Translations under genes and position numbers: made by a program
Assembly (NCBI GenBank): GCA_937898095.1
Contig: CALDKR010000068.1
Location: 1-9,919 of the forward strand
Direction of reading: 5' to 3'
Origin: an uncultured Rhodoluna sp.
Lineage (GTDB): Bacteria > Actinomycetota > Actinomycetes > Actinomycetales > Microbacteriaceae
DNA length: 9,919 nt
Shown here: piece by piece, positions 1-6,622 of the stretch
Layout: each line of letters begins with the position of its first letter
Numbering within the stretch: position 1 is the stretch's first letter
Notes under the pieces: model-generated
The model's input: the letters and a program-made list of their open reading frames with translations, nothing else
The model's database searches: none
What the model was told of the DNA's origin: nothing

Positions 1-177
1 GCCGAGCTCTGTGGTGAATATCACTCGCTCATGTTGTTCAACGTCAAAGTCGTTTCAGAGGCTGAATACAAGGCCCACATCGCATCACTTAGCGCAGCTG
101 GCAACGTCGGTCAGCTAGACACTAAATATGACCGCAACCAAAACTTGCCAGCAGACAACCCAGAAGTTAGAGGATAA
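1..177 (+). CDS. ctaC: Cytochrome c oxidase subunit II, C-terminal end (5' truncated by window)
   Basis: Only the last 58 codons are present, open from base 1 and ending in TAA. The first residues read AELCGEYHSLM, which is most of the CuA-binding loop of subunit II. C4, H8 and M11 (window numbering) match the second cysteine, the histidine and the methionine ligands. The first CuA cysteine should lie just upstream of base 1. The protein accepts electrons from the bcc complex (in actinobacteria from membrane-bound QcrC) on the outer face of the membrane and passes them to haem a in CtaD. The rest of the visible part is a polar tail. The stop lies 5 nt before ctaD, and the ctaD ribosome-binding site is inside this gene, so the two genes are co-transcribed and probably translationally coupled. 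The identification is firm despite the truncation, because the loop is diagnostic and ctaD follows. Confidence 0.93.
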   Translation, partial: AELCGEYHSLMLFNVKVVSEAEYKAHIASLSAAGNVGQLDTKYDRNQNLPADNPEVRG

Positions 178-182
178 AACCG

Positions 183-1859
183 ATGGCTACCGCAACAATT
201 AACGCAACTGCCGCGAGCGGTGTCGCTCGCAAATCTAAGGGCCGCATTTTGGTTGACTGGCTAACCACCACCGACCACAAGAAGATCGGCTACCTGTACT
301 TCATCACTTCGTTCGCCTATTTCATCATCGGCGGCATCATGGCGTTGATTATTCGCGCGCAGTTGGCGGCACCTGGTCTTGACATCGTTCAAACCAAAGA
401 GCAATACAACCAGCTGTTCACCATGCACGGCACCATCATGCTTTTGATGTTTGCAACTCCGCTGTTTGCTGGTTTTGCTAACGTGATCATGCCGGTTCAA
501 ATCGGTGCGCCAGACGTAGCTTTCCCTCGTTTGAATGCAATCGCTTACTGGTTCTACTTCTTCGGCTCGCTAGTCGCAGTCTCGAGCTACTTCACCCCAC
601 AGGGTGCCGCTAGCTTCGGTTGGTTTGCCTACGTGCCACTGTCGAGCAGCACCTTCTCGCCGGGCATCGGCGGAGACCTTTGGGTCTTCGGTCTCGCGCT
701 TGGTGGCTTCGGCACCATCATGGGTGGTGTCAACTTCGTGACCACCATCCTGACCATGCGTGCACCTGGTATGACCATGTTCCGTCTTCCGGTCTTCACT
801 TGGAACACGTTGGTGACCTCGATTCTGATCATCATGTGCTTCCCTCCACTGGCTGCTGCTCTGTTCGCACTCGGCGCAGACCGCCGCTTCGGCGCGCACA
901 TCTTCGACCCAGCCAACGGTGGCCCAATGCTTTGGCAGCACCTGTTCTGGTTCTTTGGTCACCCAGAGGTTTACATTTTGGCCTTGCCATTCTTCGGTGT
1001 GGTGTCTGAAATCTTCCCGGTTTTCAGCCGCAAGCCAATCTTTGGTTACAAGACTCTGGTTTATGCGACCATCGCAATTGCCGCGCTTTCAATGACCGTG
1101 TGGGCTCACCACATGTATGTCACCGGTTCAGTGCTGCTTCCATACTTCGCATTCACCACCATGCTGATTGCAGTTCCTACTGGCGTGAAAATCTTCAACT
1201 GGATTGGAACCATGTGGAAGGGCTCAATCACATTTGAGACCCCAATGCTCTACAGCCTTGGATTCTTGGTTTCATTCGTATTCGGTGGTCTAACCGGTGT
1301 AATCCTCGCTTCACCAGCCCTGGACTTCCACCTGTCAGACAGCTACTTCGTAGTTGCTCACTTCCACTACGTAATCTTCGGAACCGTTGTGTTCGCGATG
1401 TTCGCTGGCTTCTTCTTCTGGTGGCCAAAATTCACCGGAAAGATGCTGAACGAGACTCTCGGAAAGATCCAGTTCTGGTTGCTATTCATCGGTTTCCACA
1501 TGACCTTCTTGATCCAGCACTGGCTAGGAATCATCGGTATGCCTCGTCGCTACGCAACTTACTTGCCTGAAGACGGCTTCACTTGGATGAATGGTGTTTC
1601 AACCGTAGGTTCGATCCTGTTGGCGCTTTCGATGATTCCGTTCCTGTGGAACGTCTACATCACCGCTCGCAAGGGCAAGAAGACCACCTTGAACGACCCA
1701 TGGGGTTATGGCCGATCACTTGAGTGGGCAACCGCATCACCGTTCCCTCGCCACAACTTCACCTCGATTCCTCGCGTGCGTTCAGAGTCACCTGCTTTTG
1801 ACCTGAACCACCCTGAATTCGCAGCACCAGAGGCACAGGCCTCAGCAAAGAAGGGCTAA
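183..1859 (+). CDS. ctaD: Cytochrome c oxidase (aa3) subunit I
   Basis: Catalytic subunit of an A-type haem-copper oxidase, which reduces O2 to water and pumps protons across the cytoplasmic membrane. At 558 aa it is a normal length. Visible functional residues are: H82 (FTMHGTIM, haem a ligand); D111 in GAPDVAFPRLN, the D-channel entrance; W255-Y264 (WFFGHPEVYI) with CuB ligand H260, proton-gating E262 and cross-linked Y264; H309-H310 (AHHMYVTG), CuB ligands; K336 in PTGVKIFNW, the K-channel lysine; and H393/H395 (AHFHYV), the haem a3 and haem a ligands. Having both the D- and K-channel residues marks it as A1-like. About twelve hydrophobic segments fill residues 35-500, followed by a polar cytoplasmic tail. 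The ATG at 183 has AGAGGA at 169-174, 8 nt upstream and inside the ctaC end, which supports the start. ctaF follows after 5 nt. Confidence 0.98.
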   Translation: MATATINATAASGVARKSKGRILVDWLTTTDHKKIGYLYFITSFAYFIIGGIMALIIRAQLAAPGLDIVQTKEQYNQLFTMHGTIMLLMFATPLFAGFANVIMPVQIGAPDVAFPRLNAIAYWFYFFGSLVAVSSYFTPQGAASFGWFAYVPLSSSTFSPGIGGDLWVFGLALGGFGTIMGGVNFVTTILTMRAPGMTMFRLPVFTWNTLVTSILIIMCFPPLAAALFALGADRRFGAHIFDPANGGPMLWQHLFWFFGHPEVYILALPFFGVVSEIFPVFSRKPIFGYKTLVYATIAIAALSMTVWAHHMYVTGSVLLPYFAFTTMLIAVPTGVKIFNWIGTMWKGSITFETPMLYSLGFLVSFVFGGLTGVILASPALDFHLSDSYFVVAHFHYVIFGTVVFAMFAGFFFWWPKFTGKMLNETLGKIQFWLLFIGFHMTFLIQHWLGIIGMPRRYATYLPEDGFTWMNGVSTVGSILLALSMIPFLWNVYITARKGKKTTLNDPWGYGRSLEWATASPFPRHNFTSIPRVRSESPAFDLNHPEFAAPEAQASAKKG

Positions 1860-1864
1860 GCAAC

Positions 1865-2278
1865 ATGAAGTTCAATGCAAACCTGTTTTTCTGGCTAACC
1901 GTTTTCTATTTGGTTGACACCATCGGCTACACCGTTTGGGCAATCAACTACTACGGCCACGTAGAAATCATCGGAACCGCTGCTATTGGCATGTTGGTTT
2001 TCATGTCGGCGTTCCTGGCGTTCTATATGAACAACACCCACAAGAACCAAGGTGTTGTTCCTGAAGACCGCCTAGACGCAAACATTGAAGATGGCGATGC
2101 TGAACTAGGCTTCTTTTCACCATGGAGCTGGTGGCCGTTCTTCATCGGTGCTTTTGCAGCTCTAGCGTTTACCTCACTAGCAGTCGGGTGGTGGCTATTC
2201 TTCATTGCTTTCCCGCTGGCACTTGTAGCGCTAATCGGATTCGTATTCGAATACAGCCGCGGTCAGCACGCACACTAA
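1865..2278 (+). CDS. ctaF: Actinobacterial cytochrome c oxidase subunit IV
   Basis: Small membrane subunit of the actinobacterial aa3 oxidase, 137 aa, which is typical for the family. Four hydrophobic segments are visible, at about residues 7-28, 35-55, 90-108 and 109-128. An acidic loop between helices 2 and 3 contains EDGDAELG. The segment GFFSPWSWWP (82-91), just before helix 3, is to my knowledge the most conserved stretch of CtaF proteins. The family has no catalytic cofactor and is thought to stabilise the oxidase and its supercomplex with bcc. The start is 5 nt after the ctaD stop, with GAAGGG in the ctaD end serving as ribosome-binding site. It is the last gene of the ctaC-ctaD-ctaF run: a strong hairpin terminator starts 8 nt after its stop. 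The call rests on sequence plus position. Confidence 0.93.
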   Translation: MKFNANLFFWLTVFYLVDTIGYTVWAINYYGHVEIIGTAAIGMLVFMSAFLAFYMNNTHKNQGVVPEDRLDANIEDGDAELGFFSPWSWWPFFIGAFAALAFTSLAVGWWLFFIAFPLALVALIGFVFEYSRGQHAH

Positions 2279-2285
2279 GTTCAAC

Positions 2286-2315
2286 AAAAATGGGCCCTTC
2301 GGGGTCCATTTTTTT
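2286..2315. terminator. Bidirectional intrinsic terminator with UUCG loop
   Basis: The arms at 2286-2297 (AAAAATGGGCCC) and 2302-2313 (GGGTCCATTTTT) pair over 12 positions with one G-U wobble, closed by a TTCG tetraloop at 2298-2301. A run of seven T's (2309-2315) follows on the plus strand, and the A-run at 2286-2290 becomes a T-run on the minus strand. The hairpin therefore fits terminators for both ctaF (+) and the TipAS-like gene (-). The minus-strand stop codon at 2314-2316 abuts the hairpin, so the two converging genes share this one element. Confidence 0.88.
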
Positions 2316-2658
2316 ACTCTAAATTCGCGTCTGCCCAAACAACAACGGCATCATGCGTAAATTGACCCAGTCCGGTCGCCACGCCTTCATACGTGTCTCG
2401 ATAAGGTGAAGGCAAAATATAGCTCAAGGCAAGGCTCTTGTATGCAGCCCGGCTTGGGGTCCAGAACTGCAGGCAAAACTCGTAATGCTGTCTCACGGCG
2501 TCTTGAACTATTGGATCATCAGCGCTCTTTTTGGCTATCATCGCTTCAGCCATTATTTGTGTAATGGCATTGAATTGCACTGTGAAGTCTCTATTTTCAG
2601 CGTCTGTGTATGTGTTGTTGAATTGCGACGCATGCAATCCTGGAAACTGATCTGTCAC
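2314..2658 (-). CDS. Stand-alone TipAS-like domain protein
   Basis: A 114-aa soluble protein resembling the C-terminal drug-recognition domain of TipA-type MerR regulators. The C-terminal half is the recognisable part: a helix with DPIVQDAVRQHYEFCLQFW (48-66), an aromatic helix (AAYKSLALSYI, 71-81), and YRDTYEGVATGLGQFTHDAV (86-105). These match the family pattern of a H-[YE] helix, a Y-containing helix and a GL-x-x-[FY] segment. No MerR helix-turn-helix or coiled coil precedes it. By hand alignment to Streptomyces TipAS recalled from memory, the thiopeptide-bonding cysteine (C214 of TipAL) falls at S75, so covalent thiopeptide capture looks unlikely; C62 lies nearby. The start is GTG, sharing one base with the TAG stop of the upstream abm-like gene (TAGTG), with AAAGGG about 9 nt before it. 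The overlap implies translational coupling. Function is not known: ligand binding or sequestration is inferred from the family. Confidence 0.72.
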   Translation of the reverse strand: MTDQFPGLHASQFNNTYTDAENRDFTVQFNAITQIMAEAMIAKKSADDPIVQDAVRQHYEFCLQFWTPSRAAYKSLALSYILPSPYRDTYEGVATGLGQFTHDAVVVWADANLE

Positions 2659-2954
2659 TATTTGCGCCCTTTGTAGCTGCTGAGAACCTCATAGATTTCG
2701 ACCTCGTAGTCGTCGTACCACTCGGCATTTCGCTGCTTTGCAATTCGGTGAGTGGGGTTTGTGCGCAGAGCGTGCAGGGCGCCCTGGGTGCTGAAGTAGT
2801 AGATAACATTGATGCGCGTTTGATCGGGGGAGACCCACTTCTTTTTGCCGAGATAGCCATCAATTGACTCGGTGAACTGCATTATTTCTTTATCTAGCGT
2901 CTCGAAATCACCGTCGGTGTTGTTTGGCGTGAACATAAAAGAAGCGGCATACAT
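2658..2954 (-). CDS. Small ABM-like dimeric alpha/beta-barrel protein
   Basis: A 98-aa soluble protein with the layout of the ABM (antibiotic biosynthesis monooxygenase)/dimeric alpha-beta-barrel superfamily. It starts with a beta strand (MYAASFMFTP), followed by an acidic helix (DFETLDKEIMQFTES, 16-30), GYLGKKKWVSPDQTRINVIYYF across two strands (33-54), and a helix with LRTNPTHRIAKQRN (63-76). A final strand, WYDDYEVEIYEVL (79-91), ends the fold. The NPTH..AK...WY..Y pattern is what I recognise; many such proteins are uncharacterised, and some degrade haem or oxidise quinones. No signal peptide or membrane segment is visible. It is the first gene of a two-gene unit with the TipAS-like gene. 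No clear Shine-Dalgarno precedes the ATG, but a -10-like TAGACT ends 6 nt before it, suggesting leaderless expression. The substrate cannot be told from sequence. Confidence 0.7.
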   Translation of the reverse strand: MYAASFMFTPNNTDGDFETLDKEIMQFTESIDGYLGKKKWVSPDQTRINVIYYFSTQGALHALRTNPTHRIAKQRNAEWYDDYEVEIYEVLSSYKGRK

Positions 2955-2960
2955 GCCACA

Positions 2961-2966
2961 AGTCTA
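2961..2966 (-). promoter_or_regulatory. Candidate -10 element for a leaderless abm-like transcript
   Basis: On the minus strand TAGACT (fits TANNNT) is followed by six bases (TGTGGC) and then the ATG at 2954. A start point about 7 nt beyond the hexamer would coincide with the A of the ATG. No good -35 is present at 17-18 bp, where the sequence lies inside the qcrB terminator hairpin. The same geometry recurs upstream of ctaE, trpD and the yczE-like gene. Confidence 0.5.
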
Positions 2967-2973
2967 GGCAAAC

Positions 2974-3003
2974 AAAAACGCCCCGCATGTGCGAGGCGTT
3001 TTT
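2974..3003 (-). terminator. Intrinsic terminator of the ctaE-qcrCAB operon
   Basis: The arms AAAAACGCCCCGC and GCGAGGCGTTTTT pair with a single C-A mismatch around an ATGT loop (about 2987-2990). Read on the minus strand, the stem ends in a TTTTT tract followed by GTTTG. The hairpin starts 14 nt after the qcrB stop and ends 19 nt before the start of the abm-like gene, so it should separate that gene from the respiratory operon unless there is read-through. Confidence 0.86.
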
Positions 3004-3017
3004 GAGGTTGGTAGAAA

Positions 3018-4718
3018 TTACTTCTTTTTAGCCGGTGCCTTCTTGGCCGCTGGCTTTTTGGCCGCAGTCTTTGGGGCTGCTGAGACAGCCTTAACTGGCT
3101 TTTCTGCCTCAACCGCTGGTGCGTGGTCGTGGTGAGCTGCGTCGAGCTCGCCTTGAGTCACTGGAGCAATGCGGTCTTCGAAGAAGAAGCGTGAAAGCGA
3201 GGCGCGAACGCGAGCACCAACGGTGATCTTGCCCTGTGCGTTTGGTCGAGCCAAAGTTGGTGCGTAGTCCTTGAAGTCGACCAACTTCCACATTTCAAAC
3301 TTGTCTAGCGACTCGTGTACCTCAATGTATTCACCGTGAGGAAGACGAACGATGCGGCCAGTTTCGCGACCGTGCAGCACGATCTCGCGGTCTTTTCGCT
3401 GAAGTGACAAGCAGACGCGCTTGGTCACGATGAACGCGAAGATTGGTCCGACGATAAGCAGAATCTGCATAGAAGTTAGAACAGTGTTCAGCGACATCTG
3501 GAAGTTGGTAGCGATCAAGTCGGTCGCTGCACCAGCCCAAAGAACTGCATAGAAGACCACTCCAGCCGCACCAATTGCGGTGCGGGTCGGTGCGTTGCGA
3601 GGGCGGTCAAGCACGTGGTGCTCGCGCTTGTCGCCGGTCACCCAAGCCTCAATGAATGGGTACGCCGCTACAACAACTAGGAAGCCCACGCCAACAATCA
3701 TCGGAAGCAAGATATTCCAAGCCCAAGTGTTTCCGTTTGCGACTACCTCCAGGTGGCTCGGTGCTAGGCGCAATGCGCCATCAAGCCAGCCGATGTACCA
3801 GTCCGGCTGCGTTCCAGCAGAAACTGGTGACGGGTCATATCCGCCATAGTTCCAGACTGGGTTGATGGTGAAAGTTGCCGAAATTAGCATGATCACGCCG
3901 AACACGATGAAGAAGAATCCACCAGCCTTAGCAACGTATACAGGCATTAGTGGGTAGCCAACGACATTGCTATCGGTGCGACCCGGGCCTGAGTAGTGAG
4001 TGTGCTTGTGAATGACCAGCATGAACAAGTGGATCGCAATGAAAACGAGAATCAATGCTGGAATCAACATGATGTGCAGGCTGTAAAGACGGGCGACAAT
4101 CGCCTCACCTGGGAATTCGCCGCCGAAGAGTAGCGAAGAGGTGTAGGCGCCGATCCCAGGGATTCCCTTGATCATGCCGTCGATGATGCGAAGACCGTTT
4201 CCTGATAGAAGGTCGTCAGGAAGTGAATAACCGGTGAAGCCGCCAGCCATGCCGAGCACAAATAGCACGAACCCAACTACCCAGTTGATTTCGCGCGGCT
4301 TGCGGAATGCGCCGGTGAAGAACACGCGAAGCATGTGCAGGCCAGACGCAGAAACGAACAAAAGCGCCGACCAGTGGTGCACCTGACGCATCAGAAGGCC
4401 GCCACGAACCTCAAAAGAGATGTCTAGGGTCGATGCGTAAGCAATCGACATCTCTGCACCCTTCAGCGGGCCATAGACACCGTCGTAAATAACTGGAGTC
4501 ATCGATGGCTGGAAGAAGAAGGTTAGGAAGGTTCCTGAAATCAGCAGCACAACGAAGCTGTATAGCGCAACTTCACCGAGCATGAATGACCAGTGATCAG
4601 GAAAAATCTTGCGGCCGAACTCCTTGAGGATTCCAGCTACGCCTACGCGCTCGTCTAGATAGTTAGCGGTTCCGGCTAGGAACCCGCCCTTCTTGGTTGC
4701 AGTTGAAGTAGTGCTCAT
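3018..4718 (-). CDS. qcrB: Cytochrome bcc complex, cytochrome b subunit
   Basis: Menaquinol-oxidising cytochrome b of complex III, 566 aa, membrane-embedded. Haem b ligand candidates are H114 and H128 in helix B and H215 and H230 in helix D. The spacings are 14 and 15 residues, the b6/actinobacterial pattern rather than the mitochondrial 14/14. The Qo-site motif is PDWY at 305-308, where mitochondrial proteins have PEWY; Asp variants are, to my knowledge, usual in actinobacteria. About eight hydrophobic segments lie between residues 45 and 435. After them comes a roughly 130-residue hydrophilic C-terminal region ending in a Lys/Ala/Pro-rich tail (539-566) like a histone-H1 tail. The ATG lies 3 nt after the qcrA stop, with GGGAG inside the end of qcrA as ribosome-binding site, so translation is coupled. 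It is the last gene of the operon, followed by a terminator. Identity is certain; the role of the tail is unknown. Confidence 0.98.
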   Translation of the reverse strand: MSTTSTATKKGGFLAGTANYLDERVGVAGILKEFGRKIFPDHWSFMLGEVALYSFVVLLISGTFLTFFFQPSMTPVIYDGVYGPLKGAEMSIAYASTLDISFEVRGGLLMRQVHHWSALLFVSASGLHMLRVFFTGAFRKPREINWVVGFVLFVLGMAGGFTGYSLPDDLLSGNGLRIIDGMIKGIPGIGAYTSSLLFGGEFPGEAIVARLYSLHIMLIPALILVFIAIHLFMLVIHKHTHYSGPGRTDSNVVGYPLMPVYVAKAGGFFFIVFGVIMLISATFTINPVWNYGGYDPSPVSAGTQPDWYIGWLDGALRLAPSHLEVVANGNTWAWNILLPMIVGVGFLVVVAAYPFIEAWVTGDKREHHVLDRPRNAPTRTAIGAAGVVFYAVLWAGAATDLIATNFQMSLNTVLTSMQILLIVGPIFAFIVTKRVCLSLQRKDREIVLHGRETGRIVRLPHGEYIEVHESLDKFEMWKLVDFKDYAPTLARPNAQGKITVGARVRASLSRFFFEDRIAPVTQGELDAAHHDHAPAVEAEKPVKAVSAAPKTAAKKPAAKKAPAKKK

Positions 4719-4721
4719 TTT

Positions 4722-5777
4722 TTAACGCTCCCAGAAGCTAGGGCCGACAGGTTCAGTGAAGTCGCTCTGTGCGATTAGGTAGCCCTCGGCGTCAACAGTG
4801 ATAGGCAGCTGAGGCAGCGGGCGAGAAGCTGGGCCAAAAACAACCTTGCACTCGTCGGTGACATCGAAGGTTGATTGGTGGCATGGGCAGAGCAAGTGGT
4901 GGGTGTGCTGCTCGTAAAGAGCAACTGGGCAACCAACGTGGGTGCAGATCTTTGAATAGGCAACGATGCCGTCGTATGACCAGCTTGCGCGCTCTGGAGA
5001 CTCTTTTAGGTCTTTAGGGTCAAGGCGAACCAAAAGAACAGCAGCCTTGGCCTTTTCTTCAAGCTTGTGGTGCTCAAGCTCAGCTAGGCCTTCTGGAATA
5101 ACGTGGAATACCGAGCCAAGAGTGACGTCTGCTGCCTTAATAGGTGAGCCGTTAGGGTCTCGGGCTAGGCGAGTGCCTGCCTTCCACATGGTGTGGCGAA
5201 GCAACTCTTGAGGGTTCTTTTCAGGAGTCATGTCGCCGAAGAAGAAGATGGCAGGAATCGGGAAAAGTGCCAACGCTCCGTAAAGTGAGCGGCGGATTAG
5301 CTTGCGGCGTGAAAAACCAGATTCTTCGTTGGCAAGCTTGATAATTTCAAGCGCGCGCTCACGGGTTTCTTCTTTGCCGCGGGTGGTGTGGCGAAGCTCA
5401 GAAACCTCGTGGTCTGGCATCAGGGTCTTAGCCCAGTGAACCGCACCGATTCCGATGCCGAACAGGCCAAGGGTAATTCCCAGGCCGAGCAGCAGGGTGT
5501 TGACGCGAACGGTTCCGATTTCTTCGGTAATCGGGAAGGCGAAGTATGAATAGATGGCGAATGCACTGCCGAAAATTGAAATGAAGAACAGTGCTGCCAC
5601 CTGACGAGCAGCGGCGCGCTCGTGCGCAGGGCTCTTGTCAGTCATGCGCACGCGCTCTGGTGCTAGGCCAGGGTTCTTGATCTTGTCGGCTGGCAAGACA
5701 GCTAGGCCGCTTGAGTAGTCATACTCAGGCTTTCCGAGCATGTCAGCCTTTGAGGCTAGACCTTTGTTATCGCTCAC
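4722..5777 (-). CDS. qcrA: Cytochrome bcc complex, Rieske iron-sulfur subunit
   Basis: Rieske protein of complex III, 351 aa, carrying electrons from menaquinol at the Qo site to QcrC. The cluster-binding boxes are CTHVGC (278-283) and CPCH (297-300). C278, H280, C297 and H300 would bind the [2Fe-2S] cluster, and C283-C299 form the usual disulfide. Three hydrophobic segments (about 58-80, 93-116 and 164-181) precede the Rieske domain, the actinobacterial arrangement. Just before the third is a twin-arginine motif, SRRKLIRR (156-163). In Streptomyces the Rieske protein is known to use Sec for helices 1-2 and Tat for helix 3 with its folded cluster domain, and this sequence fits that model. The start is GTG at 5777, with AAAGGAA at 5785-5791. 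It lies 27 nt after qcrC and 3 nt before qcrB. Confidence 0.98.
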   Translation of the reverse strand: MSDNKGLASKADMLGKPEYDYSSGLAVLPADKIKNPGLAPERVRMTDKSPAHERAAARQVAALFFISIFGSAFAIYSYFAFPITEEIGTVRVNTLLLGLGITLGLFGIGIGAVHWAKTLMPDHEVSELRHTTRGKEETRERALEIIKLANEESGFSRRKLIRRSLYGALALFPIPAIFFFGDMTPEKNPQELLRHTMWKAGTRLARDPNGSPIKAADVTLGSVFHVIPEGLAELEHHKLEEKAKAAVLLVRLDPKDLKESPERASWSYDGIVAYSKICTHVGCPVALYEQHTHHLLCPCHQSTFDVTDECKVVFGPASRPLPQLPITVDAEGYLIAQSDFTEPVGPSFWER

Positions 5778-5784
5778 TGGGTGA

Positions 5785-5791
5785 TTCCTTT
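5785..5791 (-). promoter_or_regulatory. Ribosome-binding site fixing the GTG start of qcrA
   Basis: Minus-strand AAAGGAA lies 7 nt upstream of the GTG at 5777 in the 27-nt qcrC-qcrA gap. There is no ATG nearby in frame, so this purine-rich site is the main reason for choosing the GTG. Confidence 0.75.
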
Positions 5792-5804
5792 TCTCTAAAC
5801 CTAA

Positions 5805-6602
5805 TTAGTTCGATTTGGCGCCAAGCCAGATTGTGATTCCGATGATGGTTCCCAACCCGAGAATCCAGATAAATAGTCCTTCAACAACTGGACCAAGGTT
5901 TGCCAACTCATAACCACCGGCTGATGGGTTGTCTTGCACATAGGTCAAGTAGGTGATGATGTCTTTTTTGTCTTGTGGTGAAAGGTTTGCGTCGTTAAAC
6001 ACCGGCATGTTCTGAGGACCAGTGATCATAGCTTCGTAGATGTGTTTTGCAGGAACGCCCTTCAAAGAAGGTGCAAACTTGCCTTCGGTTAGCGCACCAC
6101 CGGCTCCAACTGCGTTGTGGCACATTGCGCAGTTGATGCGGAACAACTCACCGCCATTTTCAGCATTTCCGTTTGCTTTTACCTGCTCGTCACTTGGAAC
6201 GCTAGGACCAGGTCCGAGTGAGCCGACGTAGGCAGCAAGCGCATCGATTTGATCTTCGGTGAACTGAACCTTTTTCTTCATCAACTGAGGTCCAGACGCT
6301 TGCCCAGGCATGCGCCCGCTTGCAACCTGGAAGTCTGCTGATGCCGAACCGACGCCAATTAGTGATGGAGCAGCCTTGGTGCCTTCACCGTTGCTGCCGT
6401 GGCAGCTAGCACAGTTAGCCAAGAACAGCTTGCGGCCCTCTGATACCTGCTCTGCGGTGTAGCCGGTAGGTGCGGCACTAGAAACCGCAGCGGTTGCAGC
6501 TGCGTAGCCACCACCGGTAACGATGAGTGCGGCAGCCATAACGGTGATTGCAGCCATTGGGCGACGGCGAGAAGACATCGACTTGCGCTTTAGAAATGAC
6601 AT
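5805..6602 (-). CDS. qcrC: Cytochrome bcc complex, di-haem cytochrome c subunit
   Basis: Di-haem cytochrome c subunit, 265 aa, which bridges the Rieske protein and the CuA site of the oxidase and replaces a soluble cytochrome c. Two haem c sites are visible: CASCH (64-68) and CAMCH (158-162). M98 in GRMPG and M199 in QNMPVF are the likely axial methionines, so the protein is a tandem of two class I cytochrome domains. The N-terminus is basic (KRK...SRRR) and is followed by a hydrophobic stretch (about 17-40) that acts as signal or anchor. A second helix at about 237-258 anchors the C-terminus, leaving GAKSN in the cytoplasm. The ATG at 6602 has GGAG 9 nt upstream (6612-6615), supporting it over the internal Met at residue 9. 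It is the second gene of the operon, 20 nt after ctaE. Confidence 0.97.
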   Translation of the reverse strand: MSFLKRKSMSSRRRPMAAITVMAAALIVTGGGYAAATAAVSSAAPTGYTAEQVSEGRKLFLANCASCHGSNGEGTKAAPSLIGVGSASADFQVASGRMPGQASGPQLMKKKVQFTEDQIDALAAYVGSLGPGPSVPSDEQVKANGNAENGGELFRINCAMCHNAVGAGGALTEGKFAPSLKGVPAKHIYEAMITGPQNMPVFNDANLSPQDKKDIITYLTYVQDNPSAGGYELANLGPVVEGLFIWILGLGTIIGITIWLGAKSN

Positions 6603-6622
6603 TTTTTATAACTCCGGTCGAT

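Noticed and set aside
570..1009. Long open frames overlapping ctaD in other frames (for example 570-962 minus, 620-1009 plus)
   Set aside because: Compositional shadows of ctaD: their translations are rich in H, R, T and S and lack motifs, while ctaD itself is unambiguous.
2658..2954. Abm-like protein as an IsdG-type haem-degrading enzyme, tempting beside haem-copper oxidase genes
   Set aside because: The Asn-Trp-His catalytic set expected of IsdG does not appear in matching order: the first strand has no Asn and W79 follows H70. Only the broad fold is supported.
3021..3104. Repeated TTGGCCGC-like units as a tandem repeat or mobile remnant
   Set aside because: They simply encode the Lys/Ala/Pro tail of QcrB in frame; there are no flanking direct repeats or inverted ends.
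4966..5211. Open frame antisense to qcrA
   Set aside because: It lies wholly inside the conserved qcrA gene, with no start signal and no recognisable domain.
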